DNA of 64,000 nt from Costus lasius (taxonomy: Eukaryota; Streptophyta; Magnoliopsida; Zingiberales; Costaceae): positions 66,262,018-66,326,017 of the forward strand of contig CM050453.2 in NCBI GenBank assembly GCA_027563935.2, read 5' to 3'. Position numbers and translations under genes: made by a program. The notes beneath the pieces were generated by a model. It made no database searches and was not told the DNA's origin. It saw nothing but the letters and a program-made list of their open reading frames with translations. The number at the start of each line of letters is the position of its first letter. The stretch's first letter is position 1. This document shows positions 37,132 through 50,898 of the stretch, in pieces.

Positions 37132-38138
37132 GATCTCAAGCCCTAATCAATCAAACATGATCAGACCAGATCTCACTTACAATCAGAGATCAAATCCCTT
37201 TAAACTGAACTTAACCAATTCAGTCCACACGATCTGACTTAAGTAAGCCATATCATCAAATTGTGCGACCCTGAGGGTTTCCTTTAAATGTCGGTAACGA
37301 TAACTTACGTCATCACGATCAGTGAGGGGTATCTAGCAACACATCACTGTCTCCCGATATAAAGAAAAGAGTCTTCCAAGACTACACCCAAAAACAGCAC
37401 AAGTGTGAATCAACTCACTAGGCATGCATATTTCCTTTGCCACTGGATGTTCTTATTGGACAAGCGTGTCAAGCTTGTAACTCCAATATGACGAGCATGA
37501 TTAGAACAGATGAACACTGTCACCTGGGTATGGCCATACTCTTTTCTCAATCATCTCATCCAGGGGGCCCCTTTAGAACATCACACTCCTTAAACAAGGA
37601 GACGGCAATCCTTTGTCTATCATTAGTGCCCTAACCTGATTCAAGCTCACCATCCAAGATAGTCTATAATCATTATGTTTCAAATGATATTGAACTACCT
37701 CAAAATAATGACAATCATCATTTAGAAAACACAAGTGATCTCAAGTCAGAGGAAATGTGCCACTTGTTACAAACAAGGAATATTCACATTGTGACAAGCA
37801 ACTGAATATCCTAGTAGGGTCTGTCCAGTACATCCAATGTACCCATGAGTCTACATCTTATTCCATGCTCGAAGCATCCTATAAGATTAGAACACATATT
37901 AGTCTCAATCATATCAAGGCTGTCTCATGTTCACCAAGATATATCAACTAAGGACTTAACTGCATGTCAGCCTAGCTGAACAGCTTTGAGACATTATTCA
38001 GAAGTACACTTATTACAGCAGACAAGGTAACAACCTGAATAATAACCATGCCTTTATAAACATAAGAGTTTATTACATGACACTGTTACAATCCCAAGGC
38101 CTCAAACATTAGGCTTAAGGGCATACCCCAACAGGTGT

Positions 38139-38555
38139 GACCCCGGGCCTAACTCATGTGTGTTCGCTAGTCGTCTCAATCAGACATCGCTACACGCCTG
38201 TCTGCAGTCGACCTATAGCGATCTGGTGCTTGCGCACAGATGCTATCTGGTCAACCCATCAAGGCTGTCAGATGGTCTGATCAGACTGTCTGGATCTAAC
38301 CTAGGGGATGACTTCAACCCTAATAACCCGTCTAAGGGTTTAATGCAGGGCCTTAGATCTATAATGAGCCGCGCATGTCAAAAGAAGTTTGAGAAAACAA
38401 ACATATGCGCCTACATGAACAAATGCGCCTACATGAAAAACATGCGGCTAAGAGAAATAAAAATATCTCTAACATCATGTAACATATAGATCAATGCATA
38501 GGATCACAAAGAAAGCAAACATATTAGCATGCAATAACCTGGCTCTGATACCAAT
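38139..38555 (-). other. M1 leader, LTR-proximal part, with primer site
   Basis: Continues the M1 leader beyond the solo LTR. The iMet site TGGTATCAGAGC occupies 38542-38553 on the minus strand, 2 nt from the LTR. No frame or hairpin of note besides. Confidence 0.9.
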
Positions 38556-40245
38556 TGAAAGTCCCCTAACTAAGGGGGCGAAACCCTATAGGAGGCGCAT
38601 ATGAAAAAAACTTTGATGCAGCGGAAGGGGTTTCAAGGATCTATGCATATAATATGTTCAACTTTAAATTCCAAAACGATTCTCACCATTGCCATCGCTT
38701 AGATGGTGTCTTGGAAGGAAAGGCGCAAGTGCTCCTTCTCCAAAGGTGACGCACACAATTGGTGTCGCCTACTCTTCCTTGGTGCTCCTTGTGCTAGCAA
38801 GGTTCCAAGAAGTCGTTGTCGAATGGAAGGGGAGAGATCTCCTTTGCTTGGCGATTACTTCCTTCTCCTTTCGTCAATCTCTTCACCACACGAGAGTGCA
38901 AAACCGAATAACTCAAGTTGGCGACAAGAGTGAAGGAGAGGCGAGAGAGTAGAGCGCCTTAGGCGTGAACGTGAGTAATGGTCACGTATGTGATCATGCT
39001 TTCTAAAAATAGAAAGCCACTCACTCACATGCGATCATGGGTTTACCCCAATCGCAAACTCCTCTCAATTTGAACCATGCGCTCAACCAATGAGCTGGTT
39101 CAATTTGGTTTGGTTTAATAACCAAATAAACCAAGCAATCAGTCCAGACCACAATAAACCCTAAGGCTCTTGATCTGACCGTCGATCTCTTGATGCTCCT
39201 GATCTCACTGATCTAGCATCCAATCTCTCGATCGAAGCTTACCGATCTCAAGCCCTAATCAATCAAACATGATCAGACCAGATCTCACTTACAATCAGAG
39301 ATTAAATCCCTTTAAATTGAACCTGAAGAATTCAGTCCACACGATCTGACTTAAGTAAGCCATATCATCAAATTGTGCGACCCTGAGGGTTTCCTTTAAA
39401 TGTCGGTAACGATAACTCACGTTATCACGATCAGTGAGGGGTATCTAGCAACACATCACTGTCTCCCGATATAAAGAAAAGAGTCTTCCAAGACTACACC
39501 CAAACCACAGCACAAGTGTGAATCAAACTCACAAGGCATGCAAATATCCTTTGCCACTGGACGTTCTTATTGGACAAGCGTGTCAAGCTTGTAGCTCCAA
39601 TATGATGAGCATGATTAGATCAGATGAACATAGTCACCTGGGTATGGCCATACACTATCTCAATCATCTCATCCAGGGGGCCCCTTTAGAACATCACACT
39701 CCTTAAACAAGGAGACAGCAATCCTTTGTCTATCACTAGTGCCCTAACCTGACTCAAGCTCACCATCCAAGATAGTCTATAATCATTATGTTTCAAATGA
39801 TATTGAACTAACTCAAAACAATGACAATCATCATTTAGAAACACAAGTGATCTCAAGTCAGAGGAAATGTGCCACTTGTCGCAATCAAGGATTATTCACA
39901 TTGTGACAAACAATTGAATATCCTAGTAGGGTCTGTCCAGTACATCCAATGTACCCATGAGTCTACATCTTATTCCATGCTCAAAGCATCCTATAAGATT
40001 AGAACACATATTAGTCTTAACCATATCAAGGCTGTCTCATGTTCACCAAGATATCTCGACTAAGGACATTATAGCATGTTAGCCCAGCTAAACAGCTTTG
40101 AGACATTATTCAGAAGTACAATTATTGCAGCAGACAATATAACAACCTGAATAACAACCATGCCTTTATAAACATAAGAGTTTATTACATGATACTGATA
40201 CAATCCCAAGGCCTCAAACATTAGCCTTAAGGGCATACCCCAACA
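38556..40245 (-). repeat. M1 5' LTR (1690 bp)
   Basis: Partner of 17540-19229. It ends ATACCCCAACA at 40245, followed by the second GCAGC and the P0 leader. Confidence 0.95.
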
Positions 40246-40250
40246 GCAGC

Positions 40251-40813
40251 CATCTGTGGGATCAGAGACTGTGTTTTACCAACTCAGTTGGCACAGTCTG
40301 CTGGATTGCCCAGATGAAGGGGAATCGCACGGGTTGGCGATTGGCAGGGATAGCCTACCAGAAATTAGTGCTTGTACTCTCTGTGCATCTTATCTCGCCT
40401 GAGCGGGACGCGGAGACCAAGTATGAAATCTGGATCCCATCTCACTAAAAGAGTGTTGCTCTTTCGGACTGTTTTGCTGGATTTTTCAGTCAGATAAAAT
40501 AGTGAGAAAAGAATCTTTCTTAAGTCCTGGATTGATTCTAAACATTGATACTGACCTTGCTATTCTTGCATTGTTGTAGATTACTGCAGCAACGAACACC
40601 ACGAATTTCAATGTGCGATCCCTACTGGAAAGGGAGAAGTTTGCTGGGCCAAACTTCTCGGACTGGTACGGACACCTTAAGATTGTTCTTAAGGCAGAGA
40701 GGAAACTGTATGTCCTCGAGACGGCTATACCGCCTCAACCCGCTGCGAACGCCGCAAGGGCGGTTCGTGATGCCTATGAAAAGCATGTCAATGATAGCAT
40801 TGATGTCGCTTGC
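40251..40813 (+). pseudogene. P0 leader end and first 71 codons of gag, start lost
   Basis: 40251-40600 resumes the leader, with the second hairpin (40266-40299) and candidate intron (40421-40579). At 40601-40603, where siblings have ATG, P0 has ACG. The frame then gives the normal gag N-terminus (FNVRSLLEREKF) for 71 codons and stops at the M2 insertion, with the target duplication CTTGC at 40809-40813. It resumes in frame at 60626. Confidence 0.9.
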
Positions 40814-42486
40814 TGTAAGACCCCTTTCAAGAGGGGGGCGAAACCCTATTGGTGGTGCAAATAATTTTGCAAGCGGAAACTAAGGTTTCAAGAGACCTTA
40901 CGTAATGACATATGATTAACTTCATAAGGTTTAGATTCATACCATAGCCATTTCGTTTGGATGGCGTCTAGGAAGCAGAGATCGACAGGGGTCTCCTCCA
41001 GAGAATGCGCACACAAGATGAGAGTGTGCCTACTTTCTTGGTGCTCCTTGTGCTAGCAAGGTTCCAAGAAGTCTTGAACGTATGGAAGGGATGGAGACGA
41101 TTTTCCTTTCTTGGCCGAATCCTCCTCAAAGCTCCAAGCGTCGCCACACACGAAAGTGCCGAGAGGAATAATGGGTGGAGAGACAAGAATAGAATCAATT
41201 CTATTCGAACGTGAGAGATCTCCAAGTGGAGATCATGGTTTCTAAAAATAGAAACCACCACTCGCTCAAACGTTCACGCCAAGTGAACAAGTCGCCACCT
41301 CTTCTCCCTTTGAACCATGCGCTCATATATGAGCCGGTTCAATTTGGTTCAGTTCAAGAACCAACCAAGCCAAGCGATCCAGTCTAGATCTTAATTAAAC
41401 CCTAAGGCTCCAGATCTAACCGTTCATCTCTTGATGCTCCTGATCTCACCGATCTAGCATCTATTCTCTCAATCGAAGCTTACCGATCTTAAGCCCTAAT
41501 CAATCAAACATGATCAGACCAGATCTCACTTACAATCAGAGATTAAATCCCTTTAAACTGAACCAAAACAATTCAGTCCACACGATCTGACTTAAGTAAG
41601 CCATATCATCAAATTGTGCGACCCTAAGGGTTTCCTTTAAACGTCGGTAACGATAACTAACGTTATCACGATCAGTGAGGGGTATCTAGCAACACATCAC
41701 TGTCTCCCGATATAAAGAAAAGAGTCTTCCAAGACTACACCCAAACCATAGCACAAGTGTGAATCAACTCACAAGGCATGCATCTTTCCTTTGCCACTGG
41801 ATGTTCTTATTGGACAAGCGTGTCAAGCTTGTAGCTCCAATATGATGAGCATGATTAGATCAGATGAACATAGTCACCTGGGTATGGCCATACACTTTCT
41901 CAATCATCTCATCCAGGGGGCCCCTTTAGAACATCACACTCCTTAAACAAGGAGACGGCAATCCTATGTCTATCACTAGTGCCCTAACCTGATTCAAGCT
42001 CACCATCCAAGATAGTCTATAATCATTATGTTTCAAATGATATTGAACTACCTCAAAACAATGACAATCATCATTTAGAAAACACAAGTGATCTCAAGTC
42101 AGAGGAAATGTGCCACTTGTCGCATTCAAGGATTATTCACATTGTGACAACCAATTGAATATCCTAGTAGGGTCTGTCCAGTACATCCAATGTACCCATG
42201 AGTCTACATCTTATTCCATGCTCGAAGCATCCTATAAGATTAGAACACATATTAGTCTCAATCATATCAAGGCTGTCTCATGTTCACCAAGATATATCGA
42301 CTAAGGACATTACAGCATGTCAGCCCAGCTGAACAGCTTTGAGACATTATTCAGAAGTACACTTATTACTACAGACAAGGTAACAAACTGAATAATAACC
42401 ATGCCTTTATAAACACAAGAGTTTATTACATGATACTGATACAATCCCAAGGCCTCAAACATTAGCCTTAAGGGCATACCCCAACA
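40814..42486 (-). repeat. M2 3' LTR (1673 bp)
   Basis: Starts TGTAAGACCCC and ends ATACCCCAACA on the plus strand, followed by the purine tract at 42487-42499. Confidence 0.94.
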
Positions 42487-42509
42487 ATCTCCCACTTGCA
42501 CTTAATCTA

Positions 42510-43502
42510 ATGGTTGAGAAATCTCAAACCCATATTATTACAGTGCTTCTCATGCTTCTGCTGCGCCAGAGGCTTAGTAAGCGGGTCTGCCAGATTGTCA
42601 TCTGTATGAACCTTGCATACTTTGATCTCGCCACGATCTATGATCTACCGGATCAAATGAAACCGTCTCTGTATGTGCTTGGACTTCTGGTGCGACCGTG
42701 GTTCCTTTGCTTGTGCGATTGCTCCAGTGTTATCACAGAAGATAACCAAAGGATCTGCACTCGAAGGATCAACACCAAGTTCTCTCACGAACTTACGAAT
42801 CCACACTGCCTCCTTGGATGCTTCCGAGGCTGCAACATACTCGGCTTCTGTTGTGGAATCAGCAACAGTTGACTGTTTGAAACTCTTCCACACCACTGCT
42901 CCTCCATTCAAGCTAAAGACATAGCCTGATTGCGATCGGAAATCATCCTGGTCAGACTGGAACGAAGCGTCAGTATATCCTTCAATACTGAGTTCTTCCT
43001 GACCACCATATATCAAGAACATATCTTTGGTCCTCCGCAGATATTTTAAAATGTTCTTGACTGCAATCCAGTGTGCCTGACCTGGATTACTTTGGAACCG
43101 ACTGGTCACGCTTAACCCGTAAGCGACGTCTGGGCGAGTACACAACATCGCATACATAATGGACCCAATAGCCGAAGCATAAGGCGTATTGTCCATTTCA
43201 TCTTTCTCAGTCTGTGTTTGTGGACACTGACTCTTCGAAAGATTCAGACCATGTCTGACTGGAAGATATCCTCTTTTAGAATTCTCTAAATGAAATCTCT
43301 CCAGGACTTTATCGATGTAAGTACTCTGGCATAGCCCGAGAAGCCTCTTAGATCTATCCCTGTAGATCTTCACACCTAATACATAGGCTGCTTCTCCAAG
43401 ATCTTTCATCTGGAAACATTTCCTTAACCATGCTTTAACGGCATGCAGTTCAGGAATGTCATTTCCAATGATCAAGATATCATCGACGTAGAGGACTAGG
43501 AA
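42510..43502 (-). pseudogene. M2 gag-pol, last part of RT and RNase H, late TAG
   Basis: The piece begins at the RT active site (LYVDDIL, intact) next to the M3 insertion and runs through RNase H. TAG at 42645-42647 replaces GAG of the siblings in the block FHLIREI and removes the last 45 residues. The lost tail contains the DDNLADPLTKPL segment that closes copia RNase H regions, so function is doubtful even apart from the inserts. The G-to-T change is not of the deamination type seen elsewhere in the window. Confidence 0.92.
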
Positions 43503-45204
43503 TGGAAGTACCCCTTAACCTAAGGGGGGTCCCCTTCTAGGGGGAGCAAAAACCCTAGACATATGGCGCATAAAACTTTTGCAGCGGAATTAAGGGTTTG
43601 AAAGAATCTATTGCATGATATATGATCAACTTAAGTAAACTTGAATTCATACCATAGCCATATGCGTTGGATGAAAACTTGGAAGGAAAGGCGCAAGCGA
43701 GCCTTCTCCTAAGGTGACGCACACAATTGGTGTCGCCTACTTTCCTTGGTGCTCCTTGTGCTAGCAAGGTTCCAAGAAGCCTTTGTCGAATGGAAGGGAG
43801 AAGAGATCGCCTTGCTTGAGTGAGTTTTTCTCTCTTGTCGTCCTCTCTTCTCTAGCCGAGATGTTGTCTCGTCTAAGCCAAGCGTTGGCGACGAACAAAG
43901 AGAAGGGGGGCGTGAAGTGTGGCAATCGTGAGTCATGGCCACGATTAGTAGAAGTGCTATCCAAAAATAGCATCCACTTCTCAACGTGCGCTCTTGGGTT
44001 TACCCAATCGCAAATGCCACATCACTTGAACCATGCGCTCAACCAATGAGCCAGTTCACATCGGTTTGGTCCAAGACCAATTAACCCAAGCAATATGGTC
44101 TAGATCTTACTTAAACCCTAAGGCTTCAGATCTAACCGTCAATCTCTTCGATGCTCTTGATCTGACCGATCTGGCATCTATTCTCCCGATCGAAGCTTAC
44201 CGATCTCAAGCCCTAATCAATCAAACATGATCAGACCAGATCTCACTCACAATCAGAGATTAAATCCCTTTAAACTGAACCCGAACAATTCAGTCCACAC
44301 GATCTGACTTAAGTAAGCCATATCATCAAATTGTGCGACCCTGAGGGTTTCCTTTAAATGTCGGTAACGATAATTCACATTATCACGATCAGTGAGGGGT
44401 ATCTAGCAACACATCACTGTCTCCCGATATAAAGGAAAGAGTCTTCCAAGACTACACCCAAACCACAGCACAAGTGTGAATCATTTCACAAAGCATGCAT
44501 ATTTCCTTTGCCACTGGATGTTCTTATTGGACAAGCTTGTCAAGCTTGTAACTCCAATATGATAAGCATGATTAGATCAGATGAACACAGTCACCTGGGT
44601 ATGGCCATACACTCTCTCAATCATCTCATCCAGGGGGCCCCTTTAGAACATCACACTCCTTAAACAAGGAGACGGCAATCCTATGTCTATCACTAGTGCC
44701 CTAACCTGATTCAAGCTCACCATCCAAGATAGTCTATAATCATTATGTTTCAAATGATATTGAACTACCTCAAAACAATGGCAATCATCATTTAGATAAC
44801 ACAAGTGATCTCAAGTCAGAGGAAATGTGCCACTTGTCACATTCAAGGAATATTCACATTGTGACAAACAATTGAACATCCTAGTAGGGTCTGTCCAGTA
44901 CATCCAATGTACCCATGAGTCTACATCTTATTCCATGCTCGAAGCATCCTATAAGATTAGAACACATATTAGTCTTAACAATATCAAGGCTGTCTCATGT
45001 TCACCAAGATATATCGACTAAGGACATAATAGCATGTCAGCCGAGCTGAACAGCTTTGAGACATTATTCAGAAGAACATATATTGCTGCAGACAATGTAG
45101 CTAACTGAATAACAACCATGCCTTTATAAACATAACAGTTTATTACATGATACAAATACATTCCCATAGGCCTCAAACATTAGCCTTAAGGGCATACCCC
45201 AACA
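43503..45204 (-). repeat. M3 3' LTR (1702 bp)
   Basis: Starts TGGAAGTACCCC and ends ATACCCCAACA on the plus strand. Apparently identical to 50899-52600. Confidence 0.95.
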
Positions 45205-45224
45205 ATCTCCCACTTGCACTTAAT

Positions 45225-48200
45225 CTAATGGTTGAGAAATCTCAAACCCATATTATTACAGTGCTTCTCATGCTTCTGCTGCGCCAGAGGCTTGGTAAGC
45301 GGGTCAGCCAGATTGTCATCTGTATGAACCTTGCAGATTTTGATCTCGCCACGATCTATGATCTCCCTGATCAAATGAAACCGTCTCTGTATGTGCTTGG
45401 ACTTCTGGTGCGACCGTGGTTCCTTTGCTTGTGCGATTGCTCCAGTGTTATCACAAAAGATAACCAAAGGATCTGCACTCGAAGGAACAACACCAAGTTC
45501 TCTCACGAACTTACGAATCCACACTGCCTCCTTGGATGCTTCCGAGGCTGCAACATACTCGGCTTCTATTGTGGAATCAGCAACAGTTGACTGTTTGAAA
45601 CTCTTCCACACCACTGCACCTCCATTTAAGCTAAAAACATAGCCTGATTGCGATCGGAAATCATCCTGGTCCGCCTGGAACGAAGCGTCAGTATATCCTT
45701 CAATACTGAGTTCTTCCTGACCACCATATATCAAGAACATATCTTTGGTCCTCTGCAGATATTTTAAGATGTTCTTGACTGCAATCCAGTGCGCCATACC
45801 TGGATTACTTTGGTAACGACTGGTCACGCTTAACCCGTAAGCGACGTCTGGGCGAGTACACAACATCGCATACATAATAGAACCAATAGCCGAAGCATAA
45901 GGCGTATTGTTCATTTCATCTTTCTCAGTCTGTGTTTGTGGACACTGACTCTTCGAAAGATTCAGACCATGTCTGACTGGAAGATATCCTCGTTTAGAAT
46001 TCTCTAAATGAAATCTCTCCAGGACTTTATCGATGTAAGTACTCTGGCACAGCCCGAGAAGCCTCTTAGATCTATCCCTGTAGATCTTCACACCTAATAC
46101 ATAGGCTGCTTCTCCTAAATCTTTCATCTGGAAACATTTCCTCAGCCATGCCTTCACAGCATGCATTTCAGGAATGTCATTTCCAATGATCAAGATGTCA
46201 TCGACATAGAGGACTAGAAATGTAATTACGCTCCCACTAAACCTCTTATATACACACGGGTCATCCTCGTTCTTGATGAAACCAAATTCGGTGACTGATT
46301 CATCAAAACGAATATTCCAGCTTCTAGATGCTTGCTTAAGTCCATAAATAGACTTCTTTAACTTGCATATCTTATGACGATCTGCTGGATTAGTGAAACC
46401 CTCTGGTTGTGTCATGTACACATCCTCATCCAGATTTCCATTAAGGAAAGCTGTTTTCACATCCATCTGCCAGATCTCATAATCATAGTATGCAGCTATC
46501 GCGAAAAGAATCCGAATAGACTTAAACATGGCTACAGGTGAGAAAGTTTCATCATAATCTATCCCGTAGATTTGTTTGAAACCTTTCGCAACTAGCCTGC
46601 CTTTATAGGTAACTACGTTACCATCCATGTCAATCTTCTTCTTGAAGATCCATTTACAGCCTATAGGGATAACTCCCGAAGGCGGATCAACCAAATCCCA
46701 AACTTGGTTATCTGACATGGAGTCCATCTCGGCGCACATAGCTTCAAGCCATCTCGCTGACTCCGGTCCACTGACCGCATCCGCATAAGTGAGGGGTTCA
46801 TCATTATCAATGATGTAGACTCCGTCATAGCGCTCAGGCTGTCGACGGATCCTACCCGATCTTCGCGGTTCCCGTGATATCTGAGCCTCAGGTTGTTCAA
46901 TAACCTGTTCTACCGGCTCAGGCTCATCCAACTGTGCTTGATCACTTTGTCCTTCTTCTGGATTCTCATCCAGTTTTATTTCTCTCCCACTGGCCTCTTG
47001 CAGAAGAAACTCCTTCTCAAGAAATATGGCCGTCCGAGCAACAAAAACCTTGTTCTCCTTGGGATCGTAGAAATAATAACCCTTAGTTTCCTTAGGGTAA
47101 CCGACAAAGATACATTTGTCAGATCTGCTCTCTAGTTTCCCAGAGGCGAGCTTTTTGACATAAGCCTCGCAGCCCCAGATCCTGATAAATGTCAAGCTCG
47201 GCTATTTCCTATACCATAACTCATATGGAGTCTTAGAAACTGCCTTGGATGGCACTCGGTTTAGTACCTTTGCAGCTGTTTCCAGCGCAAAACCCCAAAA
47301 GGAGTATGGAAGAGTAGCCTGACTCATCATAGAACGAACCATATCAAGTAACGTTCTATTTCTCCTCTCGGACACACCATTCCATTGCGGTGTTCCTGGC
47401 GGAGTGAGCTGTGAGATAATCCCACACTCCTTCAGATAGTCAGTAAACGTATGACTCAAGTATTCACCACCTCGATCTGAGCGAAGTGCCTTGATATTTC
47501 GGCCTAGCTGATTTTGTACTTCATTCTTGAACTCTTTGAACTTGTCAAAAGATTCACTCTTATGTCTCATCAGATAGACATAGCCATACCTACTGAAATC
47601 ATCAGTAAAGGTAATGAAGTACTGATAGCCACCTCTGGCATGTTTACTAAATGGCCCACACACATCACTGTGTATAAGGTCAAGTAAACCTGAAGCCCTT
47701 TGACCTTTGTGAGGAAAAGGTGACTTCGTCATTTTACCCATTAAACAAGCTTTGCATGTATCAATCTCCTTATAGGAGAATGATCCCAGCAGTCCATGAT
47801 CATGCAACCGCTTAATGCGTTTCTCGTTAATATGGCCTAAACGACTATGCCATAGCAAGGTGCTGTCATCAGCATACTTGGCTTTCTTAATATCAATTTG
47901 CTGTATCGAACATTCCATGTCCAACATGTATAACCCATTGTTAATTGAACCAGTTGCATAAACAATATTATCAAAAGACAAAATACACTTTGAAATATTG
48001 CATTCAAAGGAAAATCCCTTCCTGACAAGAGCAGGAATGGAGATAATATTTTTAGTTATACTGGGAACAAAGTAACAATTGTCTAGTTCCAATACAATGC
48101 CAGATGGTAAAGAAATGAAGTAGTCTCCTACAGCAACAGCAGCAACCCGTGCTCCGTTTCCAACGCGTAGGTCCACCTCATGCTGTCCCACCTGCCTTCT

Positions 48201-49106
48201 TCTCTTGAGTTCCTGTACATTTGAACAAATGTGAACTCCACATGCAGTGTCCAACACCCATGATATAGAAGAAGATAACATGACCTCAGTCACGAATATA
48301 CCTGAGCCAGAAGCGAAGCTTCCCCTCTTATCTCCTTGGAGCGCTTTACAGTCCTTTTTCCAGTGACCCAGCTGGCCACAGTGGAAACACCTGTATTCCT
48401 TAGACCGCTTGACCTTTTGCTTCAGAGCCTTGCTGTAATTCTTGACCGGGGCCTTGCCCTTCTTCCCCTTCTTCTTGTTCCTTGAAGGAACCATCAAGAC
48501 AGAGGTCGAAGGCTTACCCTTCAGAGTCTCCTCAGTGGTCAAGAGCATATTCAGCAGCTCTGCCGGAGTACAATCTATTTTGTTCATATTAAAATTAATA
48601 ATGAACGCGTCGAATGATGGCGGGAGAAACTGCAGAATAATGTCCACAGCAAGCTCCTGGTTGATGGTATGCCCCAGTTTCTCTAGAGCCTCCTTGTGCC
48701 CAATCATCTTGAGCACGTGAGCTCCCACTGGGCTCCCTTCAGCCAGTTTGCTCTGAAAGAAGAGCTTAGTCAAATTATAGCGTTCAGTCCTCGCCTGTGC
48801 AGCATACAGCATCTTGAGGTTTGCTATAATCTGTATAGCTGACATATCCTCATGCTGACGCTGCAGCGGTGGCGTCATAGACGCTAGCATCAGGCAAGCG
48901 ACATCAATGCTATCATTGACGTGCTTTTCATAGGCTTCCCGAACCGCCCTTGCGGCGTTCGGAGCGGGCTGCGGTGGTATCGCCGTCTCGAGGACATACA
49001 GTTTCCTCTCTGCCTTAAGAACGATCTTAAGGTGTCCAAACCAGTCAGAGAAGTTCGGCCCAGCAAACTTCTCTCTTTCTAGTAGGGATCGCACATTGAA
49101 GTTCAT
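45225..49106 (-). pseudogene. M3 gag-pol, open except one TAG at codon 635
   Basis: ATG at 49104-49106, stop at 45225. Domains: gag (1-235), CCHC knuckle (240-253), protease LDTAC (285-289), GAG-pre-integrase HHCC (H420, H425, C451, C454), integrase core D481, D544, E580, RT with MDVKTAF near 881 and YVDD at 967-970, RNase H to the end. The single lesion is TAG at 47202-47204, in place of CAG in the siblings, right after the integrase core (WYGKQPS); the neighbouring Gly codon also changed to Arg. The frame would otherwise give the full polyprotein that packages, copies and inserts the element. It is the least damaged copy that is still in one piece. Confidence 0.95.
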
Positions 49107-50884
49107 GGTGTTCGTTGCTGCAGGTATCTACAACAATGCAAGAACAGCAAGGTCAGTATCAATGTATAAGAATCAATCAGGACTTAAGAAAGATTCTTTT
49201 TCTCACTATTTTATCAGGCGTGAAAAATCCAGCAAAACAGCCCGAAAGAGTAGAACTCTTTTAGTGAGATGGGATCCAGATTTCATACTTGGTCTCCGCG
49301 TCCCGCTCAGGCGAGATAAGATGCACAGAGAGTACAAGCACTAATCTCTGGTAGGCTGTCCCAGCCAATCGCCAACCCGTGCGATTCCCCTTCATCCGGG
49401 CAATCCAGCAGACTGTGCCAACTGAGTTGGTACAACACAGTCTCTGACCCCACAGATGGCTGCCTCCATGTGCTACCATATGCGCCACATATGTAGCCTA
49501 CACGGTCAAGCTGACCCGACCTACTCCCTGGACCACCATGTGCTATGCTGAGCAACGAGAAGGGATAAATCCCTACTCTGTAACACACAGGTGTAGTCCC
49601 GCACCGTCTGAAGATAGATGGACGTGCCCACTGAGTGGGTACAACACGGCTCCAACGATAATCAGAACAGTGAGGTTTCGCGTCAGAAGGCTTACGAGCT
49701 TGATATTTGATCGTTGGATTTTAACGGTCTTTTATCTTCTTCACTATCATGCAATTCCTATGGTGATAGCAGAAGATAAACTAATCATGCAATTCTAATA
49801 TTTAAACAATAAAAGAAAGCATGAATCTTATGTGGTAAAAGCCCATAGCCCTAGAAGACCTTAACTTAAATTAAGTCTTCACTTGCTCTTCATGGGTCTT
49901 TAGCTGCTCATCTGGCCCAAACCAGGGCCCAAGCGCCATCTGCAGCATAGGTGCGCCCACCAGGAATATGCGCCTGGTCCTAGGGTCGATCCCTAGACCT
50001 CCCACCTGGTCCAGCCACTTGCTGCATGCGCCTATGCCAAGTGTGCACTGTGCTCTTGTCAAATTAAATTACAAATTTAACTATCTAGACAAGAGTGACA
50101 CGCAGGTCACTAACATTTTATAAATTAAAACAATGTGATGCGCAGATCACAATAATTAATTTACAATTTTTAATACAGGCACACAGGCCCCAGCACAGCA
50201 CACAATTAATATGGGCAGCCCACATAAGAAGAAATAAACAAACATATGCAACATTCAAACATGTGATCCAACCAAGAAAATTAAATTTCGAAAACCCATA
50301 GGTATCAATTTTAATTTCCTTATTCGCCCTTACTACCTTACAACGGTCCATTACTAGGGATCCACTCATCCAACCTAGTCAGATCCACTGCCCTTGCACG
50401 CACCAAGTCCTAACTGACTTGCGTCGACCATAAGGTCAACTATGCATGCGCCAGGGCTGAACGACCACACTGAGGTCTGGCAAACGGGCGTGACCCCGGG
50501 CCTAACTCAGGTGCGTTCATTAGTTGTCTCAATCAGACATCGCTACACACCTGTGTGCAGTCGACCTATAGCCACCACAGGCTTGCGCCAAGGTGCTATC
50601 TGATCGACCCATTCAGGTTGTCAGATGATCTGATCAGACATTCTGGATCTAACCTAGGGGGTGACTTCAACCCTAGTAACCCGTCTAAGGGTTTAAAGTA
50701 TGGGCTTAGATCTATTTGGAGCGCGCATGTAATAAGGATTTTAGATAAAACCTGAAAGCGCCAACAAGCAAAATAACATAGACAAGCTTCGGTATGAAAC
50801 ATGTATATTCGCATGTTGATAATTCTAGATCTAAAACATGGATCACACAACATGAAGCAATCATAAAATGCATGCATCAACTTG
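49107..50884 (-). other. M3 leader
   Basis: Contains the candidate intron (49288-49128), hairpins at 49410-49443 and 49623-49648, and the tRNA-like segment near 49975-50045. No coding frame supported. Confidence 0.85.
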
Positions 50885-50896
50885 CCTCTGATACCA
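50885..50896 (-). other. M3 primer binding site (iMet)
   Basis: TGGTATCAGAGG on the minus strand, 2 nt from the LTR. Its last base differs from the GC ending of the siblings. Confidence 0.9.
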
Positions 50897-50898
50897 AT

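Larger units (their letters stand above)
33602..38133 (-). repeat. Solo copia LTR inserted in the M1 leader, itself split
   Basis: GGTGT flanks it at 33597-33601 and 38134-38138. Ends are TGCAGGGTACCCC and ATACCCCAACA on the plus strand. Without the inner Tekay-type LTR and its duplication the length is 1680 bp, one family LTR. No internal region accompanies it, so it is the product of LTR-LTR recombination. Its first bases match the P2 LTR (AAGCCTAAT rather than AAGGCTAAT), so both belong to one subfamily. Confidence 0.93.
17540..40245 (-). mobile_element. M1: Ty1/copia element inserted in the P0 leader
   Basis: M1 is flanked by GCAGC at 17535-17539 and 40246-40250. Its LTRs are both 1690 bp with about six substitutions between them. 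Inside are gag-pol in two pieces (32210-29982 and 20908-19250, split by P1) and a leader in two pieces (33596-32211 and 38555-38139, split by a solo LTR). With the inserts and duplications removed the reading frame is 3888 nt, a whole number of codons, with no stop seen. Confidence 0.94.

Noticed and set aside
33602..38133. M1's own 5' LTR
   Set aside because: A second LTR at 38556 has the exact M1 length, the primer site and the GCAGC duplication; 33602-38133 has its own GGTGT duplication and no primer site.
44827..45021. 64-residue frames of near-identical sequence recurring in every copia LTR (also 21092, 37757, 42110, 52223, 60244)
   Set aside because: They are antisense frames in the LTR repeated with the LTR itself; no homology, and length kept only because the DNA is nearly identical.
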